DNA from: Mycolicibacterium cosmeticum
GTDB taxonomy: Bacteria > Actinomycetota > Actinomycetes > Mycobacteriales > Mycobacteriaceae
Assembly: GCA_016197365.1 (NCBI GenBank)
Contig: JACPVS010000015.1
Span: 1-61,833 of the forward strand
Reading direction: 5' to 3'
DNA: 61,833 nucleotides
The notes under the pieces were generated by a model, which saw nothing but the letters and a program-made list of their open reading frames with translations, had not been told where the DNA came from and searched no databases. Position 1 is the first letter of the stretch. Each line of letters opens with the position of its first letter. Shown here in pieces: positions 40,279 through 49,722 of the stretch. Made by a program: the position numbers and the translations under genes.

Positions 40279-42732
40279 ATGACCAAGGCGTTACCGGACC
40301 GGGCTCGAGTGGTCATCGTCGGGGGTGGGGTGATCGGCACCAGCGTCGCCTATCACCTCACCAAACTCGGCTACACCGATCTGGTCCTGTTGGAGCAGGG
40401 ACAGCTGTCCTGCGGAACCACCTGGCACGCTGCGGGTCTGGTGGGTCAGCTGCGTGCCTCCGAGAGCGGAACCCGGCTGGTGCAGTACTCGACGCAGCTC
40501 TACGCCGACCTGGAACGTGAGACCGGGCTGTCCGCAGGCTACAAACGTTGCGGTGGTGTGACGGTCGCCCGCACCGAGGACCGGATGATCCAGCTGCGCC
40601 GCACCGCCGCCAACGCGGCGGCGTTCGACATGGAATGCGAAATGCTCACCCCCGAGCAGGCTTTGGAGCACTACCCGGTGATGCGGGTGGACGACCTGGC
40701 CGGAGCGATCTGGCTGCCGGGCGACGGTAAGGCCAACCCGGCAGACCTGACGCTGGCGCTGGCGAAGGGGGCCAGGCTGCGCGGGGCGCGAGTGTTCGAG
40801 CGGGTGCGCGTCACCGGAGTCGATGTGAGTGACGGCGTGGCCACAGGCGTCCGCACCGACCGCGGCGACATCGAGGCCGAGATCGTCGTCAACTGCGCCG
40901 GCCAGTGGGCCAAGCAGGTGGGCGCGCTGGCCGAGGTGAACGTCCCGCTGCATTCGGCCGAGCACTTCTACGTTGTCAGCGAGACCATCGATGGCGTGCA
41001 CACCGACATGCCGATCCTGCGTGACCCGGACGGCTACACCTACTTCAAAGAGGAGGTCGGCGGCTTGGTGATCGGCGGGTTCGAGCCGGAAGCCAAGCCC
41101 TGGGTCAGCCCCGACGCCCTACCTCATCCCTTCGAATTCCAGTTGCTGGAGGAAGATTGGGACCATTTCCAGATTCTGATGGACAACGCGATGCTGCGGA
41201 TACCGGCCCTCGAGGAGACCGGTATCAAGAAGTTCTACAACGGCCCGGAGAGTTTCACCCCGGATAATCAGTTCATTCTCGGCGAGGCTCCGGAATGCCG
41301 GAACTTTTTCGTGGCAGCCGGTTTCAACTCGGTGGGCATCGCCTCGGCCGGCGGGGCCGGTCGGGCGCTGGCCGAATGGATCGTCAGTGGCTCGCCGACC
41401 TCCGACCTCACCAGCGTGGACATCCGGCGCTTCGCGCCCTTCAACGGCAACACCCGCTGGCTGCACGACAGGGTGGGGGAGATCCTCGGCTTGCACTATG
41501 AGATTCCCTGGCCGAACCGGGAGTTGGCCACCGCTCGGCCGTTCCGGCGCTCACCGGTCCACCATCTGCTGGTGGCAGCGGGAGCCAACTTCGGCAGCAG
41601 AATGGGCTGGGAGCGCGCCAACTTCTTTGCACCACCCGGGGCGCAGCCGCACATCGAATACTCGTGGGGCAAACAGAACTGGCTGCCGTACTCGGCCGCC
41701 GAACAGGTCGCGACCCGCTCCGCGGTCGCCGTTTTCGACCAGACGTCCTTCTCGAAGTACCTCATGGTGGGCGCAGGGGCGGAGCGGGCGTTGCAGTGGT
41801 TGTGCACCGCCGACGTCGGCGTCGATGTCGGCCGCACCGTCTACACCGGCATGCTCAACCAGCGCGGCACCTACGAATCCGACGTGACGGTGACCAGGAC
41901 GGCGGCGGACGAGTTCCTGATTGTGAGCAGCGCAGCGACCACCGAGCGCGATCAGGACCACATCCGCCGCAACCTCCCTGCCGGCGGCGGCGCACATCTC
42001 GTCGACATCACCTCGGCGCTGGCCGTTTTCGGTGTCATGGGACCGCGTTCGCGCGACCTCCTCGGGACGCTCACCGACGCCGACCTCTCCGATGCCGCTT
42101 TCCCGTTCGGTAGCAGCCGGCTCATCTCGCTGGGATATGCGACCGTACGGGCCACCCGCATCACCTATGTCGGCGAGTTGGGTTGGGAACTCTACGTTCC
42201 CACGGAGTTCGCGGTCGGGGTGTACGAGGACCTGCTGGCGGCGGGGGAGCCGTTGGGCGTGGCGCGCGGGGGCTATTACGCCATCGAGTCGATGCGCCTG
42301 GAGAAGGGCTATCGGGCGTTCGGCCGGGAACTGACCCCCGGCGACAGCCCGGTGGAAGCCGGCCAGCTGTTCACCTGCAAGCTGCGCACCGACATCGATT
42401 TCCTGGGCCGCGTTGCGGTCGAGCAGGCGCGGGCGCAGGGAACTCTGCGGCGGCTGGCCGGTTTCGCGGTGTCCTCGCCGGAACCGATGCTGTGGGGCGG
42501 CGAGCTGATCCGGCGCAACGGTGTGGTGGCGGGTCAGGTCAGCTCGGCGGCGTGGGGCGCGGCGATCGGATCATGCGTCGGGCTCGCGTATCTGCGTGCC
42601 GAGGACGGGCGCGTGATCGACAGCGAATGGGTCGACGCCGGAGAGTATGAGGTGAACGTCGGGGGCACGGGCTATCCGCTCACGGTGTCGCGCCGTGCGC
42701 TGTACGACCCCGCTAACGCTCGAATTCGCTGA
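40279..42732 (+). CDS. Dimethylglycine/sarcosine dehydrogenase-like flavoprotein with GcvT domain
   Basis: Cytoplasmic 817-residue enzyme. N-terminal DAO/FAD domain (VVIVGGGVIGTSVAYHL, about 10-27) with the probable covalent flavin histidine H50 in TTWHAAGL, a central FAO-M region (about 370-430), then GCV_T folate domain (about 430-700) and C-terminal GCV_T_C barrel. It would demethylate a glycine derivative and pass the one-carbon unit to tetrahydrofolate. Preceded by a choline-kinase-like gene. The end overlaps the LLM gene by 20 bp. Confidence 0.9.
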   Translation: MTKALPDRARVVIVGGGVIGTSVAYHLTKLGYTDLVLLEQGQLSCGTTWHAAGLVGQLRASESGTRLVQYSTQLYADLERETGLSAGYKRCGGVTVARTEDRMIQLRRTAANAAAFDMECEMLTPEQALEHYPVMRVDDLAGAIWLPGDGKANPADLTLALAKGARLRGARVFERVRVTGVDVSDGVATGVRTDRGDIEAEIVVNCAGQWAKQVGALAEVNVPLHSAEHFYVVSETIDGVHTDMPILRDPDGYTYFKEEVGGLVIGGFEPEAKPWVSPDALPHPFEFQLLEEDWDHFQILMDNAMLRIPALEETGIKKFYNGPESFTPDNQFILGEAPECRNFFVAAGFNSVGIASAGGAGRALAEWIVSGSPTSDLTSVDIRRFAPFNGNTRWLHDRVGEILGLHYEIPWPNRELATARPFRRSPVHHLLVAAGANFGSRMGWERANFFAPPGAQPHIEYSWGKQNWLPYSAAEQVATRSAVAVFDQTSFSKYLMVGAGAERALQWLCTADVGVDVGRTVYTGMLNQRGTYESDVTVTRTAADEFLIVSSAATTERDQDHIRRNLPAGGGAHLVDITSALAVFGVMGPRSRDLLGTLTDADLSDAAFPFGSSRLISLGYATVRATRITYVGELGWELYVPTEFAVGVYEDLLAAGEPLGVARGGYYAIESMRLEKGYRAFGRELTPGDSPVEAGQLFTCKLRTDIDFLGRVAVEQARAQGTLRRLAGFAVSSPEPMLWGGELIRRNGVVAGQVSSAAWGAAIGSCVGLAYLRAEDGRVIDSEWVDAGEYEVNVGGTGYPLTVSRRALYDPANARIR

Positions 42733-43651
42733 TGACCTGTGAGGCCAGCAGATCCAGCGTCCGGTCACTGCCGCGGTCGTGGGTGAACAGCACCACCTGG
42801 CCGAAGCCGAGGTCGCGCCAGTGCGCCAGCCGTTCGACGATCATCGGCGCCGTCCCGATCAGGCCGCCCTCCTGCAGGCCGAAACCTGCTCCACCGAACC
42901 GCTTTTCGGCGAGTGCGCGAACTTCGGGCAGGGTGGCGTCATCGGGGGACAAGGCCATCACGGCCTCGACCGACATGACGATGGTGGCCGGATCCCGGCC
43001 GATGTCGGCGCACAGCGACCGCAGGACGGCGAGCTTGTGCTGCAGTTCGCCGAGCGCATAGGTCGGCACGTTCCACACGTCGGCGTAGCGGGCCACCAGC
43101 GGCAGCGTGTGCTTCTCGCCGACCCCGCCGACGACGATCGGTGGGCGGGGCTGCTGCACGGGCCCGGGCCGGACCGGCATCTCGCTGATCTGATAGTGCT
43201 TGCCCGCGAAGTCGATCCGCCCGCCGGCGAACGCCTGGGTGAGAATCTCCAGGGTTTCACCGAGCCGCTGTGAGCGTTCGGCGAACGTGCCCCACTGCAG
43301 GCCGGTGCGCACGTGCTCATCCTCGATGGAGCCGCTGCCCAGACCGAGCTGCAACCGGCCCGCCGAGATCTGGTCCAGGGTGCTTGCCATCTTCGTCAGC
43401 ACCGCCGGGTGCCGGAACTGGTTGCACAGCACCATATGCCCGACCCGCAGCCGTTCGGTCCTGGTGAGCAGCGCGGTCGCCAGCGTCCAGGCTTCCAGCG
43501 AGTCGATCTCGGGCACACCCGGCCCGTACAGGTGGTCATAGAGCCACAGCGAGCCGATGCCGAGCTCTTCGCAGCGCAGTGCCCGGTGCAGGACATCCGG
43601 ATACGACATCCCCATCTGGGGGAGGTAGACGCCGATGTCCAACGTGGTCAC
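42713..43651 (-). CDS. LLM-class F420-dependent oxidoreductase
   Basis: Cytoplasmic 312-residue luciferase-like monooxygenase-fold enzyme, probably using reduced F420. Typical segments: LWLYDHLYG, RHPAVLTKMASTLDQISAGRLQLGLGSG, PIVVGGVGEKHTLPLVARYADVWN. Substrate unknown. The GTG at 43651 overlaps the stop of the upstream LLM gene by 4 bp, so the two are co-translated. Confidence 0.88.
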   Translation of the reverse strand: MTTLDIGVYLPQMGMSYPDVLHRALRCEELGIGSLWLYDHLYGPGVPEIDSLEAWTLATALLTRTERLRVGHMVLCNQFRHPAVLTKMASTLDQISAGRLQLGLGSGSIEDEHVRTGLQWGTFAERSQRLGETLEILTQAFAGGRIDFAGKHYQISEMPVRPGPVQQPRPPIVVGGVGEKHTLPLVARYADVWNVPTYALGELQHKLAVLRSLCADIGRDPATIVMSVEAVMALSPDDATLPEVRALAEKRFGGAGFGLQEGGLIGTAPMIVERLAHWRDLGFGQVVLFTHDRGSDRTLDLLASQVISEFER

Positions 43652-44511
43652 GGGCGCAATGCGGCAGCCAGCCGGCGCCACTGCTCCCGCGGGAAGGCAC
43701 TCGGATCGCTGTCGAGTACCTGCAGGCAGACGTGGTCGGCGCCGGCGTCGCGATGCTCGTTGACGCGAGCCAGGATCTTCTCCTCGTCGCCCCACACGAT
43801 GATCGCGTCGAACAACCGGTCGCTGACATCGGCGATGTCCTCGGCGGTGAAGCCGGAGCGCAACAGGTTGTTGGCGTAGTTGGGCATCGCCAGATACGAA
43901 CGCAGCCAGTCGGTGCCGATCTTTCTGGCCGTATCCGCATCGTCGGTCAGGATGGCGGTCTGCTCGGGCAGCAGCAGCGGACCCTGCCCGAGGGTTTCGC
44001 GGGCGGTGGCCGTGTGCGCGGGAGTCACCAGGTAGGGATGGGCTCCCCGGGACCGGGTGCCTGCCAGCTCCAGCATCTTGGGGCCGAGCGCGGCCAGTGC
44101 GCGCTCCGCGACCGGCACGGGCGGGTCCGCGGCGTCCAGGGCGTCGAGGAAGGCTTTGGTCGCCGCCAGGGGTTTGCGGTAGGCGCCCGGCTTTTTCGAG
44201 TCGATCAGCGGCGCGTGGCTGACCCCGATGCCGAGCAGCAGGCGCGGCCCGTACCGGGCGGTCAGCCGGGCGTGGGCGGTCGCGACGTCCTGCGGCTCGT
44301 GCATCCACAGGTTGAGGATGCCGGTCGCGATGACGGTGCGGGTGGTGGCGGCGAGCAGGTTCTCGATCGAATCGAACAGTGCTCCGCCCACATCGGGTAT
44401 CCACAGTGCGGGGTAACCCAGTTCATCCAGCTCGGCGGCCGCCTCTGCGGCCTGGACCGGATCGCTGTAGCGCAGCTGCGCGCTCCAGATGCCGACGCCC
44501 GAAAGTTCCAT
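43648..44511 (-). CDS. LLM-class F420-dependent oxidoreductase (TIGR03620-like)
   Basis: Cytoplasmic 287-residue member of a mycobacterial F420 LLM subgroup (IWSAQLRYSDPVQAAEAAAELDELGYPALWIPD; GIGVSHAPLID). First of two adjacent LLM genes whose products may act successively or as a heteromer, as their coding regions overlap by 4 bp. An alpha/beta hydrolase gene lies 18 bp upstream, so the three probably form one operon. Confidence 0.87.
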   Translation of the reverse strand: MELSGVGIWSAQLRYSDPVQAAEAAAELDELGYPALWIPDVGGALFDSIENLLAATTRTVIATGILNLWMHEPQDVATAHARLTARYGPRLLLGIGVSHAPLIDSKKPGAYRKPLAATKAFLDALDAADPPVPVAERALAALGPKMLELAGTRSRGAHPYLVTPAHTATARETLGQGPLLLPEQTAILTDDADTARKIGTDWLRSYLAMPNYANNLLRSGFTAEDIADVSDRLFDAIIVWGDEEKILARVNEHRDAGADHVCLQVLDSDPSAFPREQWRRLAAALRP

Positions 44512-44529
44512 CCGTGCAGTTCCTTTCGG

Positions 44530-45444
44530 TTATGTGCGACCGTCGCGGTCCCAGACCTCCAGCATCGTACGCAAGATCTCCTCGGCCCGTCCCAGCCCAC
44601 CCAGGTGGCTCTCGCCGGGCAGCACCGTCATGCTTGCCTCGGGGAGCCTGGCCACGGAGTGCGCGCCGTGCTCGAACGGGACGATGTGGTCCTTGTCGCC
44701 GTGCCACCAGTGCACCGGGACCTTGACCTCGTCGAGGCGGAAACCCCAGTCCCGGACGAACACGACGATGTCGGCGAACGGGGCGGCGAGCTGTTTGCGG
44801 GTGCCGTTGAGCAGGTCGTCGAGGAACATGGCCTTGAACTCGGGGCGGCCCAGCAGGCGCCGGTCGCCCTCGGGCGAAATCCGGGCGTAGATCTCCAGGG
44901 CCGGTGAGGCCACCGGTCCGAGGAACTTGATCAAGGTGCCCGCCACCAACCGGATGGGCAGCCCGGCCACCTCCAGGATGGGGGCCACGTTCGAGCCGAG
45001 GTTCATCAGGCCGCTGGCGATCGCGTCCTCACCGATGTACGGGGCGACGCCACCGAGGATGCCTGCCACGACCACCCGCTCGGGCATCGCCGCCGCGGTG
45101 GCCAACGCGTACGGGCCGCCGCCGGACAGGCCGATGACGGCGAAGTCGTCGATACCCAGCGTGTCGGCGATGACGCGCAGGTCGTCCGCGAAGGCCAGCA
45201 CGTTCGAATACTGATGCGGGGTCGACGATCCGATGCCCGGACGGTCCACGCCGATCAGCCGGATGTGCTCCAGTTCGGCGTAGGCGCGGGCCTCGGCGGG
45301 AATCTGCCTGCGGGCGCCGGGCGTGCCGTGCAGCCAGAAGATGGCCCGGCCCTGGGGGTCACCGAATTCGGCAAACCCGATCTGGCGGTCTGCACCGACC
45401 GCGATGTTGCCCTCGAGTTTCGGGCGCGCAATACGAGGAACCAT
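44530..45444 (-). CDS. Alpha/beta hydrolase
   Basis: Cytoplasmic 304-residue hydrolase. Oxyanion region FWLHGTPGARRQIP, nucleophile GLSGGGP, acid WHGDKDHIVP and histidine GESHLGG. It starts with MVPRIARPKLEGNIAVGADRQIGFAEFGD, a form shared by mycobacterial esterase-like proteins. First gene of a likely operon with two LLM oxidoreductases. Substrate unknown. Confidence 0.88.
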   Translation of the reverse strand: MVPRIARPKLEGNIAVGADRQIGFAEFGDPQGRAIFWLHGTPGARRQIPAEARAYAELEHIRLIGVDRPGIGSSTPHQYSNVLAFADDLRVIADTLGIDDFAVIGLSGGGPYALATAAAMPERVVVAGILGGVAPYIGEDAIASGLMNLGSNVAPILEVAGLPIRLVAGTLIKFLGPVASPALEIYARISPEGDRRLLGRPEFKAMFLDDLLNGTRKQLAAPFADIVVFVRDWGFRLDEVKVPVHWWHGDKDHIVPFEHGAHSVARLPEASMTVLPGESHLGGLGRAEEILRTMLEVWDRDGRT

Positions 45445-45703
45445 GAACTGAGTGTGTCATGTGCCCCGGCGGAACCCAATCGTGGTCGGCATCACGCCTG
45501 GCGGGCGGGGCTTACGCGCCACAGCCTGCTGGCCGGAAGGGCGTCAAACCGACGCGCCGGTCCGGTGCCGCATTGTGATCAAATTCGCTGCACAACCGTT
45601 TTATACCTGGAACACACGGCCGACACAGCAAAAAACAAGGCTGAGTTCGGAGACTCATTTCACGGGCAACCGCCACGGTGAGCCCGGCGAAAGGGAGTTG
45701 ACG

Positions 45704-46024
45704 ATGAATCTCAAGCGAATGGCCGGCGTCTCGGCGCTGACGATGGGCATTGGAGTCAGCGGGTTGCTGGGCATGGGCACCGCGGCCGCTGATCCCGGAC
45801 CTGGATGTGGCCCGCAGCAGGGCAACTGCGACAACCGCGGCGGCCACGACGACCGCGGCGGCCCCGGCGGGGGACAGCAGGACGACTGGGGCCACCGCGG
45901 TATGGATCAGGGCCGCCAGGACCACCAGCCGTTCAACTACAACGGGCAGCGCGTCAACCCGGTATTCGACGACAACCACCACGGGTGGGGCTTCTGGTTC
46001 CTGGGCCTGTGGATTCCGCTGTGA
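45704..46024 (+). CDS. Secreted Gly/His/Asp-rich protein with C-terminal GLWIP motif
   Basis: The 106-residue product has a signal peptide (ending AAA before DPG), a Gly/Asp/Gln/His-rich middle (NRGGHDDRGG, GQQDDWGHRGMDQG) and the ending GWGFWFLGLWIPL. It is a paralogue of the protein at 12861 (same plan and GLWIP end). Function unknown; metal or surface binding is a guess. AAAGGGAG precedes the start. TATACC at 45602-45607 is a possible -10. The stop overlaps the start of the lipoprotein gene by 4 bp. Confidence 0.78.
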   Translation: MNLKRMAGVSALTMGIGVSGLLGMGTAAADPGPGCGPQQGNCDNRGGHDDRGGPGGGQQDDWGHRGMDQGRQDHQPFNYNGQRVNPVFDDNHHGWGFWFLGLWIPL

Positions 46025-46440
46025 CGGTGAGCGCGGCCGGAGCCCGGCGGGTCAAAGCGGTGGGCGCGCTGGCGGCGATCATCGCCACCGGCGGCCTCAC
46101 CGTCGCGTGCAGCGGGGGTGACTCCGGTGGTACCGCCTCGACCACACCGACCACGACGACCACCACGTCGACGACCACCACGAGTGCGACGGTCTCCGAC
46201 TCCGGCAGCGACGGCGGCGGCGGAGAGGCACCGCGGCATCACGAGGACGCCCCCGCGGTCACCGAGACGCAGGTCCCGGTGACCGAGACGCAGACCCAGA
46301 CGCCGGTGACCGAGACGGCGACGGAGACCGTCACCACCTCGGTGCAGGTTCCGCAGACCCACCAGGAGCGGTCGCAGCAGGGCAATCAGTCCCAGCAGGG
46401 TGGCCAGCAGTCAGCGGGTGGGCACCAGTCCGGTCACTGA
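46021..46440 (+). CDS. Thr-rich lipoprotein
   Basis: The 139-residue product has a signal peptide ending in a lipobox (LTVAC), followed by a Thr/Ser-rich stretch, repeated T-E-T/V units (VTETQVPVTETQTQTPVTETATETV) and a Gln/Gly/His-rich end. Probably an envelope-bound, perhaps O-mannosylated, protein. The GTG overlaps the upstream stop (GTGA), so it is translated with the GLWIP protein. No function recognised. Confidence 0.72.
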   Translation: MTVSAAGARRVKAVGALAAIIATGGLTVACSGGDSGGTASTTPTTTTTTSTTTTSATVSDSGSDGGGGEAPRHHEDAPAVTETQVPVTETQTQTPVTETATETVTTSVQVPQTHQERSQQGNQSQQGGQQSAGGHQSGH

Positions 46441-47897
46441 CCGGATCCTGCCGACGGGTGCCGATTCGCCCACGGGGCGGCCACTTCGAGTTGGGCGGCC
46501 AGTTGCAGCAGGATCGTCTCGTCCGGGGCCATCAACTGCACACCGATCGGCAGGCCCGTCGATGTCTGGCCCAGCGGTAGTGAGATGGCCGCCCACCCGG
46601 TCACATTCGCCAGTGACGTCCACCCGGTGGTGGCGAACTCGACGTCGAAGAACGCGCGCGTGGTGCCCCGCGGCTGGTCCAGCAGCCCGTACGGCGGCGG
46701 TCCGGTGAGCAGCGTCGGGACCAGCAGCACATCGTGGGCGCTCAGGCCCGCCGCGAACAGGCGGGTCTGAGCGTGTACGGCCGAGATGGCCGAGGCGTAT
46801 TCGACGCCGGTGGTCCGGAATCCCTCGTGCACCATCACCCAGGTGCTCGGCTCGAATTCGTCTTCTCTGGGCGCGCGCCCCAGGTGCGCGGTGGCCAGGG
46901 CATGCAACTGCGCGTTGCTGACGGTGTGCAGCACCGCGATGGCGTCGGCGACGGCATCCGAATCTATTGACGGCGCACCGGATTCGACGTGGTGACCGAG
47001 GTCTGCGAGCAAGGCTCCTGCCGACTCGACCGCCGCGACCACCTCGGGATCGGTCGGCGGCCCGGGAAACGGTGACGCCGTCGCGAGCAGGATTCGTTGC
47101 GGTTCCGGCGTCCGGCCGATCGCCGTCAGATACGACTGCACCGGAACCACAGCGCCGTACGGATCGCCGGGTGCGCCGCCGGCGACCACATCGAGCAGCG
47201 CGGCGCTGTCCCGCACGGTGCGGGTCAGCGCGTGCTCGTTGACCAGACCTTCCAGGCCGTGGCCCGCCCCCGGTGCGAAGGATGTCCGGCCGCGGCGCGG
47301 TTTGAGCCCGACCAGGCCGCAACACGACGCGGGCACCCGAATCGAGCCGGTGCCGTCGCCGCCCGACGCCGCGGGGACCACCCCGGCGGCCACCGCGGCC
47401 GCCGATCCGCCGCTCGAGCCGCCCGGGGTGATGTCCGGCGACCAGGGATTGGCGGTGCGGCCGAACAGCGTCGGCTCGGTGGTGCAGTGGTTACCCCATT
47501 CGGGGGTGTTGGTCTTGCCGAACACCACCAGGCCGGCGTCCAGGTAGCGCTGCACGATCCACGCCGACTCCTCCGCGACATGGGTCCGCAGCGCCCGCGA
47601 ACCCATCGCCTCGGGTGCGCCGGCCAGGGATGCGCCAAGATCCTTGAGCAGGAAGGGAACTCCCGCGACCGGACCGGCGCCGCCGCCGCGCAAGGTGCCC
47701 GCGGCGTCCAGCGCGGCGGCCTGCTCGCGGCCCCGGTCGAACAGGTCGGTGATGACGGCATTGAGGTGCCGGGCCGATTCCAGCCGCAGGATCGCCGCAT
47801 CGAGCAATTCGGCAGCCGAGACATCGCCGGCCGCCACCAGCGCCGCCTGGCCTATCGCGTCGACATCGGCCAGCTCACTCGCGGTGGGTTCGTCCAT
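46434..47897 (-). CDS. Amidase (amidase signature family)
   Basis: Cytoplasmic 487-residue amidase. The Ser-Ser-Lys triad motifs are present: lysine in FLLKDLG, and GGSSGGSAAAVAAG holding both serines. It hydrolyses an amide, substrate unknown; the family includes GatA, but no GatB or GatC is adjacent and mycobacterial GatA differs. ATG 47897 begins MDEPTASEL. The 3' end overlaps the lipoprotein gene by 7 bp. Confidence 0.9.
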   Translation of the reverse strand: MDEPTASELADVDAIGQAALVAAGDVSAAELLDAAILRLESARHLNAVITDLFDRGREQAAALDAAGTLRGGGAGPVAGVPFLLKDLGASLAGAPEAMGSRALRTHVAEESAWIVQRYLDAGLVVFGKTNTPEWGNHCTTEPTLFGRTANPWSPDITPGGSSGGSAAAVAAGVVPAASGGDGTGSIRVPASCCGLVGLKPRRGRTSFAPGAGHGLEGLVNEHALTRTVRDSAALLDVVAGGAPGDPYGAVVPVQSYLTAIGRTPEPQRILLATASPFPGPPTDPEVVAAVESAGALLADLGHHVESGAPSIDSDAVADAIAVLHTVSNAQLHALATAHLGRAPREDEFEPSTWVMVHEGFRTTGVEYASAISAVHAQTRLFAAGLSAHDVLLVPTLLTGPPPYGLLDQPRGTTRAFFDVEFATTGWTSLANVTGWAAISLPLGQTSTGLPIGVQLMAPDETILLQLAAQLEVAAPWANRHPSAGSGQ

Positions 47898-48023
47898 GGC
47901 CGCCATCCTGCGGTGCGCTTCGATGGGCGGCAACCGGGCCGCGTCTTCGGCCCAATCCGTTGCGGCGACCGGATAGGTTCGTAGCCACCGTGTTCAACGG
48001 GAACCGTGTTCAAGGAGGAACCC

Positions 48024-48404
48024 ATGGCCGAGCCGGTCGACCCAGGCGCTGTCGCGCTGGCATTCTCGACGCACCGGTTCGAGGAGGCCCTCGTCCACCT
48101 GGCCAAGGACGTGCGGTGGACGATCGTCGGCTTCATGGTCCTGGAAGGGGCGGACGCCGTCATCAGGACCTGCCGTGACACCCGGGAGGGGCTGGCCGAC
48201 ACGGACACCAGCGTGGACCGGTGCGTGGTGGCCGCGCAGGGCGATGTCGTCGCGGTGGACATGTTCTCGCGTTACAGCGGGCCGAACGGGGTCACCGCGG
48301 TGGCGGGTTGCGACATCTTCGAATTCGCCGACAACCAGATCGCCGCCATCACCTCATATGCCGTGCAGGTCGATCCCGACAGCGCGGGTGCCCCGCCGCG
48401 CTGA
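48024..48404 (+). CDS. SnoaL-like (NTF2 fold) protein
   Basis: The 126-residue product has the NTF2-like helix-strand plan (VALAFSTHRFEEALVHLAKDVRWTIVGF, GDVVAVDMFSRYSG, GCDIFEFADNQIAAITSY). No catalytic residues identified. ATG 48024 with AAGGAGG upstream. A second SnoaL-like gene is at 3255, but the two are not near duplicates. Confidence 0.78.
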   Translation: MAEPVDPGAVALAFSTHRFEEALVHLAKDVRWTIVGFMVLEGADAVIRTCRDTREGLADTDTSVDRCVVAAQGDVVAVDMFSRYSGPNGVTAVAGCDIFEFADNQIAAITSYAVQVDPDSAGAPPR

Positions 48405-48411
48405 GCCGATA

Positions 48412-48798
48412 TCAGAGCGGGATGACGCTCTCGCTGTTGAGAACGCGCCATGATCGCCGGCACCACGCAACGGCGCGCTGACGCAACCGCCACTCGGCCG
48501 ACCTGACGTGATGTCCGGCCGCGCGCTGGGTCATGTGGCCGATGAACTCGGGATCCATGATCGCGTAGCCGCCGTCGATCCGTTCCCACAGACCGGCCAG
48601 CCACAGTTCGAAAGCCGGTGTGGTGGAATCCGGCACGATGCGCTCCAGCGCGATGTCGGCGATGAATTCCGGATGGACGGTGTTGACGCTGTGTGCCGCC
48701 GCCAGAACATGGAGGCGCAGGGCCTCACGGGTGATGTCGCGGCTCAGGTAGCGCGCGTACAAGGTCTCGACTTCGAGGGAGACCGCTCTGTCTCGCAT
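48412..48798 (-). CDS. Conserved hypothetical protein
   Basis: The 128-residue product is mostly helical with a basic C-terminus (RSAEWRLRQRAVAWCRRSWR). No family recognised. The ATG at 48798 is supported by a perfect TATAGT (48805-48810 on the complement) six nt upstream, a strong leaderless promoter, which argues for a real, expressed gene. It lies between a SnoaL-like gene and an AraC regulator. Confidence 0.65.
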   Translation of the reverse strand: MRDRAVSLEVETLYARYLSRDITREALRLHVLAAAHSVNTVHPEFIADIALERIVPDSTTPAFELWLAGLWERIDGGYAIMDPEFIGHMTQRAAGHHVRSAEWRLRQRAVAWCRRSWRVLNSESVIPL

Positions 48799-48840
48799 GG
48801 CCTGACTATAGCGTTTACACGGCCGAAACATGAAAAAACG

Positions 48841-49698
48841 CTACAGCGGCCGTCCGACCACCCGTCGCCGGTAGGACGACGGGGTCTCTCCGCAGAACTG
48901 GGTGAAGCTGCGGGTGAAGGAGCTCAGGTTGTCGAATCCGACCGCCGACGAGGTCGCCTGCACCGACTGGCCGGGGCCGGCCAGCAAGGCCATGGCCCGC
49001 AACATCCGGGCGTGCAGCAGATAGGTCCGCCACGATAGTCCCAAGGTGTCGGAGAACAGACGGCGCAGGGTGCGTTCGGACACCGCCACCGCGCGGCTGA
49101 CGTCTTCGACGGTCACCGATTCCAGGTGCTCCTTGGTGTAGGCCAGGGCGGCCGCCACGATCGGGTGCTCCGATGTCGGAAGGCTCAGCGGCGCCTCGTG
49201 ATCGAGCGCCTCGCTGACGACGTTGGCCAGGGTCGCGAAGAACCCATCGGAGATGGCTTCTTCCTCCGGTGCGCATGAGCGTCGTTCGATCGGCCAGCGC
49301 AGCGCGTAGATCATCATCTCCCGGATCAATGGGGATACCGCGATGATCCGGGCGCGGTCGCCGGGTTCGGCGATCATGGCCGGATCGAACATCACCGCAA
49401 CGGTTTTCACGTCCGGATTCATCACCGCCTGGTGTTCCAGACCCGCCGGGATCCAGGCCGCCTGCTGGGGTGGCAGCAGGTAGTGCGCGGAATCGGTCTC
49501 CACCTCGACGACACCCGCCACGGCGTACTCGATCTGGTGAACCTCGTGAGAGTGCCAGCCGGTGATCAGACCGTCACCCTCGTACAGGTAGCTGCCCGCG
49601 AGCGCGTGGCCGCCGCGGCGCAGTTCGATCACCGGGCGGGCCGGTTCGACTTTGGCCGAAACAGGTAAACCTCTGTCCGATAGCGCAGAGACGGTCAT
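48841..49698 (-). CDS. AraC-family regulator with cupin N-terminus
   Basis: A 285-residue regulator. N-terminal cupin-like domain (HSHEVHQIEYAVAGVVEV, about 48-66) and C-terminal double helix-turn-helix (VEDVSRAVAVSERTLRRLFSDTLGLSWRTYLLHARMLRAM, then the second helix pair). It is divergent from the amidohydrolase with only 24 bp between start codons, so the two share one very compact control region, and the amidohydrolase may be its target. Confidence 0.9.
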   Translation of the reverse strand: MTVSALSDRGLPVSAKVEPARPVIELRRGGHALAGSYLYEGDGLITGWHSHEVHQIEYAVAGVVEVETDSAHYLLPPQQAAWIPAGLEHQAVMNPDVKTVAVMFDPAMIAEPGDRARIIAVSPLIREMMIYALRWPIERRSCAPEEEAISDGFFATLANVVSEALDHEAPLSLPTSEHPIVAAALAYTKEHLESVTVEDVSRAVAVSERTLRRLFSDTLGLSWRTYLLHARMLRAMALLAGPGQSVQATSSAVGFDNLSSFTRSFTQFCGETPSSYRRRVVGRPL

Positions 49699-49722
49699 GA
49701 CTTCCGAGGGTACTAGTTAGGT

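Noticed and set aside
45574..45594. TGTGATCAAATTCGCTGCACA as a CRP site upstream of the second GLWIP gene
   Set aside because: The second half-site at the required spacing is TCGCT, not TCACA; only one half fits.
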